A DNA stretch of 55,118 nt from Geothrix sp. (GTDB lineage Bacteria > Acidobacteriota > Holophagae > Holophagales > Holophagaceae): contig JAGRPP010000010.1 of NCBI GenBank assembly GCA_019449415.1, forward strand, positions 1 through 55,118, written 5' to 3'. Below are positions 43,450 through 54,948 of the stretch, in pieces (the stretch's first letter is position 1; each line of letters begins with the position of its first letter). The notes beneath the pieces were generated by a model, which saw only the letters and a list, made by a program, of their open reading frames with translations, did not search any database and was not told the origin of the DNA. Made by a program: the position numbers and the translations under genes.

Positions 43450-45027
43450 TCAGACCTTGAACTGATCCACCAGATCCAGCAGTCCGTGGGCGATGCGGGC
43501 CTGCTCGCGGGTGGTGCGGGAGGTGTCCTCCACGGTGGCCGAGAGCTGAAGGGTGGAGGCGGCGTTCCGGATCGCCACCTGGGCGCCCTGCTCCACCTGT
43601 TCGGCGACCTCCGTGCTGGTCTTGGCCTGCTCCTCCGTGGCGCTGGAGATCTCCAGCGTGAGCGACTGGAGGATGCGGATGCGGTCGCGGATCTGATCGA
43701 GGGAGTTCACCGCGTCCTGGACCGTGGCCCGGCCACTCTGGACCGCCCGGTTGGATGCGTGGATGAGGTGCCCGATCTCTTCGGCGGCGGTGGCGGATCG
43801 TTCCGCCAGCTTGCGGACCTCCTCGGCCACCACGGCGAAGCCCTTGCCCACCTGCCCCGCATGGGCCGCCTCGATGGCGGCATTGAGGCTGAGGAGGTTG
43901 GTCTGCCGGGCGATCTCCTGGATGACCTGGACGGCCTTCACCACCTCGGCCGTGGCGGCTTCCACTTCCGCCATGGCGGCCATGGCAGCCTCGCCGGCCT
44001 GGTCCCCCTCCACGGCGGCCTGGACGGCCTCCTCGGCCTGCTTCTGACCCTGGCGGGCGTTGGAGGCCACCTGGGTCACCGACGCGGACAGCTCGGTGAT
44101 GGCGGACGCCAGATTCTCGGAAGTGGCTCGCTGACCTTCGGTGCTGCGGGCGATCTCCTCGGTGGCGCCGGTCATCTGAGTGGTGGAGGCCGACAGGGCC
44201 TCGGCGCTGGAGGCCACCTCCGTGGCCTCGAACCGCAGGCGGTTCACCATGCTCTTGAAGCGCTGCTGCATGGCCCGGATGTGGGCGAGCACGCTGGTCA
44301 CATCCCCTTCCCGGGTCGTGATGCTCGCCGAGAGGTCGCCTTCCGCCATGTTCTGCAGGATGGCCATGGCTTCGGCCGGATCGCCGCCGAACTGCGCCTC
44401 CAGCGAGTGCGCCAGCAGCCGGCCCAGGCCCAGGCCGGCAGGAACGCCCACCAGCAGGCCCAGCCCCAGGGCCCAGGCGCCGCCACCCATCCGCCAGCCC
44501 AGGGCCGCGGCCAGGAGCATGCCCCCCGCGGCCACCGCGAAGGCGACTTGGATCTTCGCGCGCAGGCCGAGATTCGGCAGGAGGATGAACGGCTTGTGGT
44601 AGGTGGATTCCAGCGTGCGGCCCTGGTTCAGGAGGCCGTAGGCGTGCACGGCCTGGTCGATCTGGGCCCGGGAGGGCCGGCTGCGGATGGAGACATATCC
44701 CGTCACCTGCCCCCGGTCGTGGATGGGCGACACGGCCGCGTCCACCCAGTAGAAATCGCCGTTCTTGCAGCGGTTCTTGACCATGCCGTGCCAGTGCTTC
44801 CCGGCCTTGATCGTCGCCCACAGATCCGCGAAGGCCGCCGACGGCATGTCGGGGTGGCGGACGATGTTCTGGGGTGCCCCGATGAGTTCCTGCTCCGTGA
44901 ACCCGCTGATCCTCAGGAATTCGGAATTGACGAAGGTCATCACCCCCGCGAGGTCCGTCTTGGACACCACGAAGGTGCCCTCCTGGATGTGATGCTCGAC
45001 GGCCGTGACCGGTAGGTTGGTGCGCAT
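43450..45027 (-). CDS. Aer-like PAS methyl-accepting chemotaxis protein
   Basis: 525 residues. N-terminal PAS (about 10-120: [55 protein letters not shown]), two adjoining membrane helices about 158-205 with no periplasmic domain, a HAMP-like segment ([17 protein letters not shown]), and the MA signalling domain whose hairpin tip is [20 protein letters not shown]. This is the Aer design: cytoplasmic redox sensing, usually through FAD bound to PAS. No cheA/cheW genes are nearby. Confidence 0.9.
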   Translation of the reverse strand: MRTNLPVTAVEHHIQEGTFVVSKTDLAGVMTFVNSEFLRISGFTEQELIGAPQNIVRHPDMPSAAFADLWATIKAGKHWHGMVKNRCKNGDFYWVDAAVSPIHDRGQVTGYVSIRSRPSRAQIDQAVHAYGLLNQGRTLESTYHKPFILLPNLGLRAKIQVAFAVAAGGMLLAAALGWRMGGGAWALGLGLLVGVPAGLGLGRLLAHSLEAQFGGDPAEAMAILQNMAEGDLSASITTREGDVTSVLAHIRAMQQRFKSMVNRLRFEATEVASSAEALSASTTQMTGATEEIARSTEGQRATSENLASAITELSASVTQVASNARQGQKQAEEAVQAAVEGDQAGEAAMAAMAEVEAATAEVVKAVQVIQEIARQTNLLSLNAAIEAAHAGQVGKGFAVVAEEVRKLAERSATAAEEIGHLIHASNRAVQSGRATVQDAVNSLDQIRDRIRILQSLTLEISSATEEQAKTSTEVAEQVEQGAQVAIRNAASTLQLSATVEDTSRTTREQARIAHGLLDLVDQFKV

Positions 45028-45376
45028 GGTGGGGTGGGTCTCCTGGGGGGGTGCCGGGCCCGTTCTCGCGAGGCGAGCGGCGACAGCATCTCAAAGTCCT
45101 ATCGAGTCGTTTGAGGTCGGGTGTGAGTCGTGGAATTCCTGGTGGTTCGCCTTGATTCAAATAGCTGATTACAGAACCAATAAATTTCTTCACGGACGGG
45201 TGCGCGAGGGGCAGGCCCTCTCGGGTGCGGGGAGAAACCAACGCCCATGGTCCTGTTTTCGGTTTGTCCAAGGTTAAGTGTTAATAAAAAAACCTAGACA
45301 TATTTTTCAATCATGGCGAGCGCCAGACCGGGTGCCCCGGCCCGGCCTGGAATAATCGTTTCCGCGGGGGCCGGTC
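45028..45376. other. Intergenic promoter region between chemoreceptor and LhgO-like gene
   Basis: About 350 bp with two A+T-rich islands, 45148-45195 (near the chemoreceptor side) and 45268-45310 (near the oxidoreductase side), which probably hold divergent promoters. A dyad AGGTT with AACCT spans 45270-45295. No open frame here looks like a gene. Exact -35/-10 boxes could not be fixed. Confidence 0.45.
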
Positions 45377-46474
45377 ATGGAACAAGTCCAATGCGTCGTC
45401 ATCGGCGCCGGGGTGGTGGGGTTGGCCCTGGCCCGCCGGCTGGCCATGACGGGCCGCGAGGTGGTGGTCCTCGAGGCGGCGGATCGCATCGGCACCGGCA
45501 TCAGCTCCCGCAACAGCGAGGTCCTCCACGCGGGCATCTACTACCCGACTGGATCCCTGAAGGCCCGGCTGTGCGTGGCGGGCAACCGCGCCCTCTACGC
45601 CTATTGCCGGGACCGGGGCGTGAACCACCGCCGCTGCGGCAAGCTCATCGTGGCCACGGAGGCCTCCCAGCTGGAAGCCCTGCGGCAGCTCCGCGCCCGG
45701 GCCGAGGTCAACGGGGTGCTGGACCTCCAGTGGCTCGACGCGGAGGCGAGCCGGCAGCTGGAGCCTCAGCTCCGCGCCGCCGCCGCCCTGAGCTCCCCCA
45801 GCACGGGCATCATCGACAGCCATGGGCTCATGCGCGCCCTCCGCCAGGATGCCGAGGCCCATGGCGCCGCCGTGGTGCTGAAGAGCCCCGTCCTGGGGGG
45901 CCGGCCGTGGTCGGCGGGGCTCGAGATCGAAGTCGGCGGAGAAGATCCGATGACGCTGCGGGCCGAGCGCGTCTTCAACTGCGCCGGACTCGGCGCCCTG
46001 GCCCTGGCCTGGGCTTTCGAGGGGATCCCCACCGCCGCCCTTCCGCCCCCGCCCCGGCGCTGGGCCAAGGGCAGCTACTTCTCCCTGTCGGGCCCCGCCC
46101 CCTTCTCGCGCCTGGTCTACCCCCTCCCCGACCAGAGCCACCTGGGCGTGCACCTCACCCTGGACCTGGCCGGGCAGGCGCGGTTCGGGCCCGACATGGA
46201 ATGGGTGGACCGCGAAAACTACGAGGTGGATCCCCACCGCGCAGACGGTTTCTACGCCGAGGTCCGCCAGTACTGGCCGGACCTGCCGGACGGCGCCCTC
46301 CAGCCCGCCTACGCGGGCATCCGGCCCAAGCTGCACGCCCCGGGCGAGCCGGCCCCGGATTTCCTCATTCAGCGGGAGGACGCCCACGGGCTGCGGGGGC
46401 TGGTGAACCTCCTCGGCATCGAATCGCCGGGCCTCACGGCCTGCCTGGCCCTGGCGGAGGAAGCGGCAGGCTAG
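45377..46474 (+). CDS. FAD-dependent oxidoreductase, L-2-hydroxyglutarate oxidase (LhgO)-like
   Basis: 365 residues of the DAO/GlpO superfamily. The dinucleotide motif [18 protein letters not shown] is at residues 6-23, then [27 protein letters not shown], whose SSRNSEV-HAGIYY form marks the LhgO/L2HGDH group. C-terminal: [18 protein letters not shown] and [20 protein letters not shown]. The enzyme oxidises L-2-hydroxyglutarate to 2-oxoglutarate, passing electrons to quinone. It is a little shorter than the E. coli protein. It stands alone with an A+T-rich upstream region. Confidence 0.85.
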   Translation: MEQVQCVVIGAGVVGLALARRLAMTGREVVVLEAADRIGTGISSRNSEVLHAGIYYPTGSLKARLCVAGNRALYAYCRDRGVNHRRCGKLIVATEASQLEALRQLRARAEVNGVLDLQWLDAEASRQLEPQLRAAAALSSPSTGIIDSHGLMRALRQDAEAHGAAVVLKSPVLGGRPWSAGLEIEVGGEDPMTLRAERVFNCAGLGALALAWAFEGIPTAALPPPPRRWAKGSYFSLSGPAPFSRLVYPLPDQSHLGVHLTLDLAGQARFGPDMEWVDRENYEVDPHRADGFYAEVRQYWPDLPDGALQPAYAGIRPKLHAPGEPAPDFLIQREDAHGLRGLVNLLGIESPGLTACLALAEEAAG

Positions 46475-46481
46475 GGGTGCT

Positions 46482-46501
46482 CCCGCGGCCCCTCCCGCGG
46501 G
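46482..46501 (+). terminator. Hairpin after the LhgO-like gene
   Basis: CCCGCGG (46482-46488) and CCGCGGG (46495-46501) form a 7-bp stem with a six-base loop, eight bases after the stop. There is no T-run, so termination would need another factor. It separates this gene from the exporter gene. Confidence 0.4.
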
Positions 46502-46553
46502 GGACCAAGATCCGCGCGACCCGCGCGGCCCCTGGGCTCCGCTAACCTGGGGC

Positions 46554-47840
46554 ATGCCCACGGCCGGATCGTCCAATTTCCAGGGAAGCCCCGAGGCGGC
46601 CCCGTCCCCTCCGGCCCCGTCCACGCCAGCGTCGGCGCCGCCGCCCCCGGAAGTGGCCCTCTGCCTGGAGCTGGGCCGCGCCTTCCAGGCCTACGGCATT
46701 CCCGCCCACCGCTTCGAGGATGCGCTGGAGCGGGTATCTCGGCGCCTGGGCCTGGATGGCCAGTTTCTTGGGCTGCCCACGGCCTTCTTCGCCTCCCTGG
46801 GGCGAGGGCATGAACGCTGGGCCTTCATCCAACGCAGCCCCTCCGGGGAAACGAACCTGGAAAAACTGTCCGATCTGCAGGAGACCACGGACGCCCTCAT
46901 CGAGGGCCGCATCGGCGCCCCGGAGGCCCACGACCGGGTGCGCGGCATCCTGTCGGCCCCGGACCGCTGGGGCCCCTGGCTCACCGTGCCCTGCTTCGGC
47001 CTGGGTTCGGCCCCGGCCGCCATGTTCTTCGGCGGCGGCTGGCGCGAAATGGCGCTCACGGCGCTGCTCGGCGTGCTCGTGGGCCTCACGGCCCTGCTGC
47101 TGGGGCGGAAGGCCGGATTGTCCCGGATCGTCTATCCGGTGGCCGGCACGCTGGTGGGGTTCCTGGCGGTGGCCGCCGCCGCCCGATTTGCCCATGTCTC
47201 GCCGCAGATCCTCACCGTGGCCGGCCTCATCGTCCTCGTGCCCGGACTGCGCCTGGTGGTCTCGATGAACGAGCTGGCCACGGGGAACCTGGTGGCGGGG
47301 ACGGCGCGGCTGCTGGATACGGCCATGACCTTCCTCTCCCTGGGCTTCGGGGTGGCCCTGGGTCAACGCCTGGCGGGCCCCCTGGTGGACCGGGCTCTCC
47401 AGGGCACCCCCCTGCCGCTGCCCGCCTGGACCGTGCTGCCGATCCTGCTGCTGGCGGCCGCGGCCTTCGTGGTGATCTTCCGGGCCCGCCCCCGGGATCT
47501 GCCTTGGATCTTCGCCGCCTGCATCCTGGCCTTCTATGGCACCCGGCAGGGCGCCGCCCTGCTGGGACCGCAGTTCGGCGTGGGCCTGGGGGCCTTCGCC
47601 CTGGGCCTGGGCAGCAACCTCTTCACCCGCCTCACCCACCGGCCCTCGGTGGTGACCCTGCTGCCGGGGCTCATGGTGCTGGTGCCCGGGGGCCTCGGGT
47701 TCCGGGGCCTGGAGTTCATCATCCAGAAGCAGCTGGTGGTGGGTCTCGACACGGCCTTCCAGGCCCTCTTCGTGGCCATCGCCCTGCTCACGGGGCTGCT
47801 CCTGGCCCATGCGGCCGTGCAACCGAGAACGGCCTTGTGA
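46554..47840 (+). CDS. ThrE-family threonine/serine exporter
   Basis: 428 residues: a Pro/Ala-rich cytosolic N-terminus, a DUF1212-like domain (AYGIPAHRFEDALERVSRRLGL, FFASLGRG) and ten membrane helices, with the second half equal to the ThrE_2/DUF3815 domain (GTRQGAALLGPQFGVGLGAFAL, VVTLLPGLMVLVPGGLGFRG). Two-domain single-chain exporters like this carry out threonine or serine in Corynebacterium-type ThrE; in others substrates include succinate. TAACCT five bases before the ATG suggests a leaderless mRNA. Confidence 0.87.
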   Translation: MPTAGSSNFQGSPEAAPSPPAPSTPASAPPPPEVALCLELGRAFQAYGIPAHRFEDALERVSRRLGLDGQFLGLPTAFFASLGRGHERWAFIQRSPSGETNLEKLSDLQETTDALIEGRIGAPEAHDRVRGILSAPDRWGPWLTVPCFGLGSAPAAMFFGGGWREMALTALLGVLVGLTALLLGRKAGLSRIVYPVAGTLVGFLAVAAAARFAHVSPQILTVAGLIVLVPGLRLVVSMNELATGNLVAGTARLLDTAMTFLSLGFGVALGQRLAGPLVDRALQGTPLPLPAWTVLPILLLAAAAFVVIFRARPRDLPWIFAACILAFYGTRQGAALLGPQFGVGLGAFALGLGSNLFTRLTHRPSVVTLLPGLMVLVPGGLGFRGLEFIIQKQLVVGLDTAFQALFVAIALLTGLLLAHAAVQPRTAL

Positions 47841-47862
47841 TATTTGATTCATAAAATTTTAG

Positions 47863-47890
47863 TTGATCAGCATCAAATTTGACCTAATCT
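47863..47890 (+). promoter_or_regulatory. Promoter candidate for clpB
   Basis: In a short A+T-rich island, TTGATC (47863-47868) and TAATCT (47885-47890) are spaced 16 bp apart, 20 bp before the ATG. No sigma32-type consensus and no HrcA CIRCE dyad is seen, so heat-shock control, if any, is of another type. Confidence 0.4.
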
Positions 47891-47910
47891 GGAACCCGTC
47901 GAGGTGTTCC

Positions 47911-50484
<2,574 letters not shown>

Positions 50485-50572
50485 GGCAGGCTGGAGGCCG
50501 GAAGGCGGGACTCCCCCCAAACTTGTCCCCCTCCCCCTCCCGTCCGATGAGGCGGGGATCCTTGGAGTCGGC

Positions 50573-52006
50573 GTGCCCCTCACCACCCCCATCCCCATCC
50601 TCATCGTGGACGACGAGGCGGATCTGCGGAACCTGCTGGTGGAGGCCCTGGAGGACCAGGGTTACGCCGCCGAGGGGGCCGAGGGCGGCGCCCAGGCCCT
50701 GGCGAAGGTGCGGACCCGGCATTTCCCGGTGATCTTCACGGATCTGAACATGCCCGGCGGGCTGTCAGGCCTGGAGCTGCTGCGGGCCATCCACGACGAG
50801 GACCCCCGGAGCCTGGGCATCCTCATGACCGGATATGCCACCACGGAATCCGCCATCCAGGCCCTGAAGCGCGGTGCCTACGACTTCATCCAGAAGCCCT
50901 TCAAGCTGGCGGAGATCGAGGCCGGCCTCGAGCGGGCCCTGGAGCACTACCGCCTGCTGCGGGAGAACGAGGAATACCAGCAGAACCTGGAGCGCATGGT
51001 GGAGGCCCGCACCCAGGAGATCCTGGGCCTGAAGAACGACATCGAGCGCCTCTTCGAAGGCTTCGTGAACGCCTCCGTGACCGCGATCGAAGCCCGCGAC
51101 CCCAGCACCTCCGGCCATTCCAGCCGGGTGGCCGAGCTCACCGTGGGCCTGGCGGAGGCGGTCAACCAGACCCCCAACGGCCCCTACGGCGGGCTGCTGT
51201 TCACCCCCATCCAGATCCGTGAGATCCGCTACGCCAGCCTCCTCCACGACTTCGGCAAGGTGGGCGTCCGGGAGCAGGTGCTGGTGAAGGCGAAGAAGAT
51301 CGAGGGCGAGCACCTGGAGAGCATCTTCCAGCGGCTGCACCAGCGCACCCTGGAAGCCATGCGCGACCGGATGCTGGAGGCCTGGAGCAAGGGGCAGACC
51401 TTCGATCCGGGCCAGGCCAGGGTCCTGCTGAGCCAGCAGGAGGAGGAAACCCGGCGCCTGGTGGACCTGGTGCGGCGCAGCAACGAGCCGACCGTGCTGC
51501 CCCAGGAGGTCGCGCACGAGCTGAATGTTCTCGAAGACCTCACCTACCAGCACTGGTCCGGAGATCGCCGGGCCCTCATGGGCCCTGGCGATCTGGATCT
51601 GCTGAAGATCCCCAAGGGCAGCCTCTCGGCCCAGGAGCGGGACGAGATCCAGAGCCATGTCACCCACACCTACCGGTTCCTGAGCCAGATCCCCTGGACG
51701 AGCGAACTGGCCGGCGTGCCCGAGATCGCCTGGGCCCATCACGAGCGCCTGAACGGGCGGGGCTATCCCCGCCAGCTGAAGGAGCCGGACATCCCTGTCC
51801 AGAGCAAGCTCATGGCCGTTTCCGATGTGTACGACGCCCTGACCGCCGCCGACCGTCCCTACAAGGCCGCCGTAAGCGTGGAGCGCAGCCTCGAGATCCT
51901 GGAACAGGAGGCCAAGGTGAACCTCCTGGACTCTGAAGTGCTGCGCATCTTCATCGACGCGAAGATCTTCGAGCGCACGCTGGCCCCGGCGAGAACGGCC
52001 CCATGA
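50573..52006 (+). CDS. Response regulator with HD-GYP domain carrying a large insertion
   Basis: 477 residues. Receiver about 8-125 (ILIVDDEADL, phospho-Asp in FTDLNMPGG, lysine in FIQKPFK), a coiled coil, then an HD-GYP domain. The HD pair is His225-Asp226 (LLHDFGKVGV) and HHERLNGRGYP begins at 389. That separation, about 164 residues, is roughly 100 more than I expect, the extra part being a charged helical insertion about 245-345. HD-GYP enzymes hydrolyse cyclic-di-GMP. GTG 50573 has GGAG upstream. Its stop overlaps the next ATG (ATGA). Confidence 0.9.
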   Translation: MPLTTPIPILIVDDEADLRNLLVEALEDQGYAAEGAEGGAQALAKVRTRHFPVIFTDLNMPGGLSGLELLRAIHDEDPRSLGILMTGYATTESAIQALKRGAYDFIQKPFKLAEIEAGLERALEHYRLLRENEEYQQNLERMVEARTQEILGLKNDIERLFEGFVNASVTAIEARDPSTSGHSSRVAELTVGLAEAVNQTPNGPYGGLLFTPIQIREIRYASLLHDFGKVGVREQVLVKAKKIEGEHLESIFQRLHQRTLEAMRDRMLEAWSKGQTFDPGQARVLLSQQEEETRRLVDLVRRSNEPTVLPQEVAHELNVLEDLTYQHWSGDRRALMGPGDLDLLKIPKGSLSAQERDEIQSHVTHTYRFLSQIPWTSELAGVPEIAWAHHERLNGRGYPRQLKEPDIPVQSKLMAVSDVYDALTAADRPYKAAVSVERSLEILEQEAKVNLLDSEVLRIFIDAKIFERTLAPARTAP

Positions 52007-52833
52007 TCCAGGAGCCCATCCTCATCGTGGATGACGAGCCCGAAGTTCGCACCGCGCTGCTGGAGGCCCTGCAGAGCCGGGGCTATTCCGCCGAAGCCGT
52101 CGCCGGCGGGGAGGCCGCCTTGGCCCGGATGGCCGAGGCCTCGTTCCCCCTGGTGCTGACGGACCTGCACATGCCCGGCGGGCTGTCGGGCCTGGAGCTC
52201 CTCGCCGCCCTCAAGGAGCGGCATCCGGACACCATCTGCATCCTGATCACCGCCTTCGCCACCCTGGATACGACCATCGGGGCGTTGAAACAAGGCGCCT
52301 ATGACCTCATCCAGAAGCCCTTCCGCCTGGCGGAGATCGAGGTGGTCCTGGACCGGGCCCTGGATCATGCCCGCCTCCTGAAGACCGTCCGGGCCTACCA
52401 GGCCGAGCTGGAGGCCCGCATCCTCAGCCGCTCCCAGGATCTCCGGGCGGCCCACGAAGAGGCCCTCGAGCTCTGCGACCTGAGCCTCCAAAGCTTCGAG
52501 GCCCCCTCGCCGGAGGCGGCCCTCGGGCCGCTGCTGGACCGGCTCGTGACCCGGTGCGCGCCGGATGGCCTGGCCTGCTACCGCCACGACGCCGATGGCC
52601 AGCTGCGCGCCGTCGCCCGGCGGGGAACCCGTCCGCTCCCGGCCGCGCTTGAACGCCCCCTTCCGGGGCCGCTTGCCGCCCCGGCCCTGGGCTATCCCGA
52701 AGAGCACCTGGTACCCCTGGGGAGCGCGGGCTGGCTCTACCTGGGATTCGAGGACCGCTCGTCGTTCCAGGAAGCGAGCCCTGGATTCCTGCTCCTGGCC
52801 CGCCACCTGGAGCTGGCCCTCCGGGTAAGGTGA
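52003..52833 (+). CDS. Response regulator with a short sensor-like C-terminal domain
   Basis: 276 residues. Receiver about 5-122 (ILIVDDEPEV, LTDLHMPGG, LIQKPFR) is very close in wording to that of the preceding protein, so the two receivers arose by duplication. A coiled coil about 125-155 leads to a domain of 110 residues (DRLVTRCAPDGLACYRHDAD, GWLYLGFEDRSSF, FLLLARHLELAL) that looks like a reduced GAF domain. No enzymatic output is visible; it may gate the HD-GYP protein. It starts inside the preceding stop. Confidence 0.8.
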   Translation: MIQEPILIVDDEPEVRTALLEALQSRGYSAEAVAGGEAALARMAEASFPLVLTDLHMPGGLSGLELLAALKERHPDTICILITAFATLDTTIGALKQGAYDLIQKPFRLAEIEVVLDRALDHARLLKTVRAYQAELEARILSRSQDLRAAHEEALELCDLSLQSFEAPSPEAALGPLLDRLVTRCAPDGLACYRHDADGQLRAVARRGTRPLPAALERPLPGPLAAPALGYPEEHLVPLGSAGWLYLGFEDRSSFQEASPGFLLLARHLELALRVR

Positions 52834-52836
52834 GGG

Positions 52837-53853
52837 ATGCCCAGTGCCCAAGAGCTCCTCTGGACCGGCTTCCGGGGCCTCGATGCCGCGGAAGTGGACC
52901 TCCCCTTCCACCCCGGCGGTGTCATCCTCTTCGCCCGCAACCTGGATCCTGATCCCGCCCAGGGGCCGGCCCGCTGCAGGGCCCTGATCGACGGCCTCCA
53001 GGCCCGGTTCGGGACGGACCTGCCCCTGGCCGTGGCCCTGGACCAGGAGGGTGGGCCTGTGAGCCGCCTGCGCCCCTGGGTGGGCGTGACGCCTCCCCTC
53101 CGGCGGATCTGGCTGGGGGGTGGCGCCGCGGCCTGCGAATCCTGGGGCCGACTCTGGGGCGAGGGCCTGCGCCTCCTGGGCTTCAATGTGGACTTCGCCC
53201 CCGTGGTGGATCTCTGGGACGGCCATCCCGGAGCCGGCATCGGGGACCGGGCCGCCAGCGGGGATCCCGGCGAAACCGCAGCGGCGGCGGGCGCCTTCCT
53301 CCACGGCCTCGAGTCCATAGGCGTCCGCGGCTGCCTGAAGCACTTCCCCGGCCTGGGCGGCACCACCCTCGACAGCCACCTGGGCCTGCCCGAGCTCGCC
53401 AGCGCCGCCCTGGTGGACCGCAACGCCGCCGCCTTCACGGCCCTGGCCCATCCCGACCGCCTGGTGATGGTGGCCCACCTCCGCACCCCGGCTTCCGGCA
53501 CCCTGCCCGCCAGCCTGCACCGAGGATCCGTGGCCGCGAATCCCTGGGGCATCCAGGGCCGCTTCCTGCCCGATGACCTGGAGATGGGGGGCTGCGCGGA
53601 TTGGAGCTGGCCCGAGCGCGTGCGGCTGTCCCTGGAGGCCGGCCATCAGTGGCTGCTGGTCTGCCAGACGCCGGAAGGCTGGACCGCCTGCGCCGAGGCC
53701 GTGGGCACGATGCCTGATGCCCTCTGCCGGGGTCCGCTCCAAGCCACGCGGAGCCTGCGCCGGAACCTGCCCCCCCCGCCCGGGACCTCGTTCGACCCGG
53801 CCGCCTGGCAGGACTGGCTCATGCGACTCCACGCCGCCGCCGAGGAGGTCTGA
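52837..53853 (+). CDS. Glycoside hydrolase family 3 protein, NagZ-like
   Basis: 338 residues: a single GH3 TIM-barrel domain. PLAVALDQEGGPVSRLR, FNVDFAPVVDL and LKHFPGLGGTTLDSHLGLPE match NagZ, with the catalytic Asp-His dyad DSH present and the nucleophile Asp in LPDDLEMGG. The usual GHGDT within KHFPGHGDT is GLGGT here. NagZ removes N-acetylglucosamine from anhydro-muropeptides in cell-wall recycling. Lacking a signal peptide, it should be cytoplasmic. It is 3 bp after one regulator and overlaps the next by one base, an unusual place for a wall-recycling gene. Confidence 0.8.
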   Translation: MPSAQELLWTGFRGLDAAEVDLPFHPGGVILFARNLDPDPAQGPARCRALIDGLQARFGTDLPLAVALDQEGGPVSRLRPWVGVTPPLRRIWLGGGAAACESWGRLWGEGLRLLGFNVDFAPVVDLWDGHPGAGIGDRAASGDPGETAAAAGAFLHGLESIGVRGCLKHFPGLGGTTLDSHLGLPELASAALVDRNAAAFTALAHPDRLVMVAHLRTPASGTLPASLHRGSVAANPWGIQGRFLPDDLEMGGCADWSWPERVRLSLEAGHQWLLVCQTPEGWTACAEAVGTMPDALCRGPLQATRSLRRNLPPPPGTSFDPAAWQDWLMRLHAAAEEV

Positions 53854-54773
53854 TGGGCGCCCGCATCCTCATCGTCGATGACAACACCATGATCCGCAGC
53901 GAGATCAAGGCGGTGCTCATGAAGGACGGCGGGTTCTCGCACTTCATGGAGGCCGCGGACGGCCTCACGGCCTTCAAGACCATCATGGAGACCCCGCCGG
54001 ACCTGGTGCTCTGCGACCTCGTCATGCCGGGCTTCGACGGCCTGAAGTTCCTGGGCCTCAAGGCCAGCCGCAAGGAACTGGCGCAGATCCCCGTGATCAT
54101 CCTCACCGCCGAGGACGACCTGGACCGCAAGGCCGAGATCCTGGAACGGGGCGCTTCCGACTATGTCACCAAGCCCTTCCACGAGAAAGAGCTGCTGGCG
54201 CGGGTGCGCATCCACACCAAGCTGAAGCTGCTGCAGGATGAGCTCCGCGAGATGAATGTCCAGCTCGAAGCCCTCTCCGTCACCGATGTGCTCACGGGGC
54301 TGGCGAACCGGCGCCGTCTGATGACGCGCCTGGAGGAAGAGGTCCAGCGGGCGCGGCGCTACAAGACGCCGCTGTCGGTGGTGATGATCGACATCGATCA
54401 CTTCAAGCAGGTCAACGATTCGTACGGGCATGCCATGGGCGATGAAGTGCTGCGGAACATCGGCACCATGCTGAAGGCCAGCCTCCGGGCCACGGACCTG
54501 GCCGCCCGCTACGGCGGCGAGGAGCTGACCCTGGTGCTGCCCCACACGGACATCCCCGCCGCCCTGCAGGTCGCCGAGAACCTGCGGCAGAAGTTCGCCG
54601 AGATGGACCATACCCTGGATGGCGTCACCATCCGGAAGACCGCCAGCATGGGCCTGGCGGCCCGCGATGGCCAAGGCGAGATGCCCGATGCCGAGGATCT
54701 CCTCAAGCACGCCGACGAAGCCCTCTACCGCGCCAAGCAGGGCGGCCGGAACCGCGTGGAAGTGGCGGGGTAG
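53853..54773 (+). CDS. Response regulator with GGDEF (diguanylate cyclase) domain
   Basis: 306 residues. Receiver about 3-122 (RILIVDDNTMI, CDLVMPGFDG, YVTKPFHE) then a GGDEF domain (LSVTDVLTGLANRRRLMTRL, IDIDHFKQVNDSYGHAMGD). The active-site motif is GGEEL at residues 221-225, an accepted active form, and an RxxD inhibitory site (RATD) stands five residues before it, so product inhibition by cyclic-di-GMP is expected. PleD-like logic: phosphorylation drives dimer formation and synthesis. The A of the GH3 stop is the A of this ATG. Confidence 0.92.
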   Translation: MGARILIVDDNTMIRSEIKAVLMKDGGFSHFMEAADGLTAFKTIMETPPDLVLCDLVMPGFDGLKFLGLKASRKELAQIPVIILTAEDDLDRKAEILERGASDYVTKPFHEKELLARVRIHTKLKLLQDELREMNVQLEALSVTDVLTGLANRRRLMTRLEEEVQRARRYKTPLSVVMIDIDHFKQVNDSYGHAMGDEVLRNIGTMLKASLRATDLAARYGGEELTLVLPHTDIPAALQVAENLRQKFAEMDHTLDGVTIRKTASMGLAARDGQGEMPDAEDLLKHADEALYRAKQGGRNRVEVAG

Positions 54774-54948
54774 GGATCAGTCTTCAGTCTTCAGTCTTCA
54801 GGTAAGGATTCCTGATGCGCCCTAGCGCGGCGCGACAGTGTTTGGGTACGGCGCCGCTCCCTCTGAGAGGCCCAAAAGCAAACAAAGGAGCGGCCCACCG
54901 GGCCGTCCCAACGCTGTACCTGAAGACTCAGGACCGAAGACTGGAGAC
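54774..54948. repeat. Structured repeat element between convergent genes
   Basis: The element is bounded by CAGTCTTCAGTCTTCAGTCT on the left (54779-54800) and ACCTGAAGACTCAGG plus GACCGAAGACTGGAGACT on the right (54917-54948), which are roughly inverted copies. Inside, GCCGCTCC and GGAGCGGC (around 54853 and 54888) pair around an A-rich loop. It probably ends transcription from both sides and looks like a mobile intergenic repeat. Confidence 0.55.

Noticed and set aside
42896..45271. 791-codon open frame on the minus strand across mutS and the chemoreceptor
   Set aside because: It is a +1/-1 shadow of both genes, joining two unrelated reading frames with Gly/Arg/Pro-rich sequence.
47840..47910. 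Heat-shock (sigma32 or CIRCE) control of clpB
   Set aside because: Neither consensus is visible; only a weak sigma70-like pair was found.
54774..54948. SAM riboswitch of metK
   Set aside because: The element lies at the 3' end of metK, on the wrong side; the leader is outside the window.
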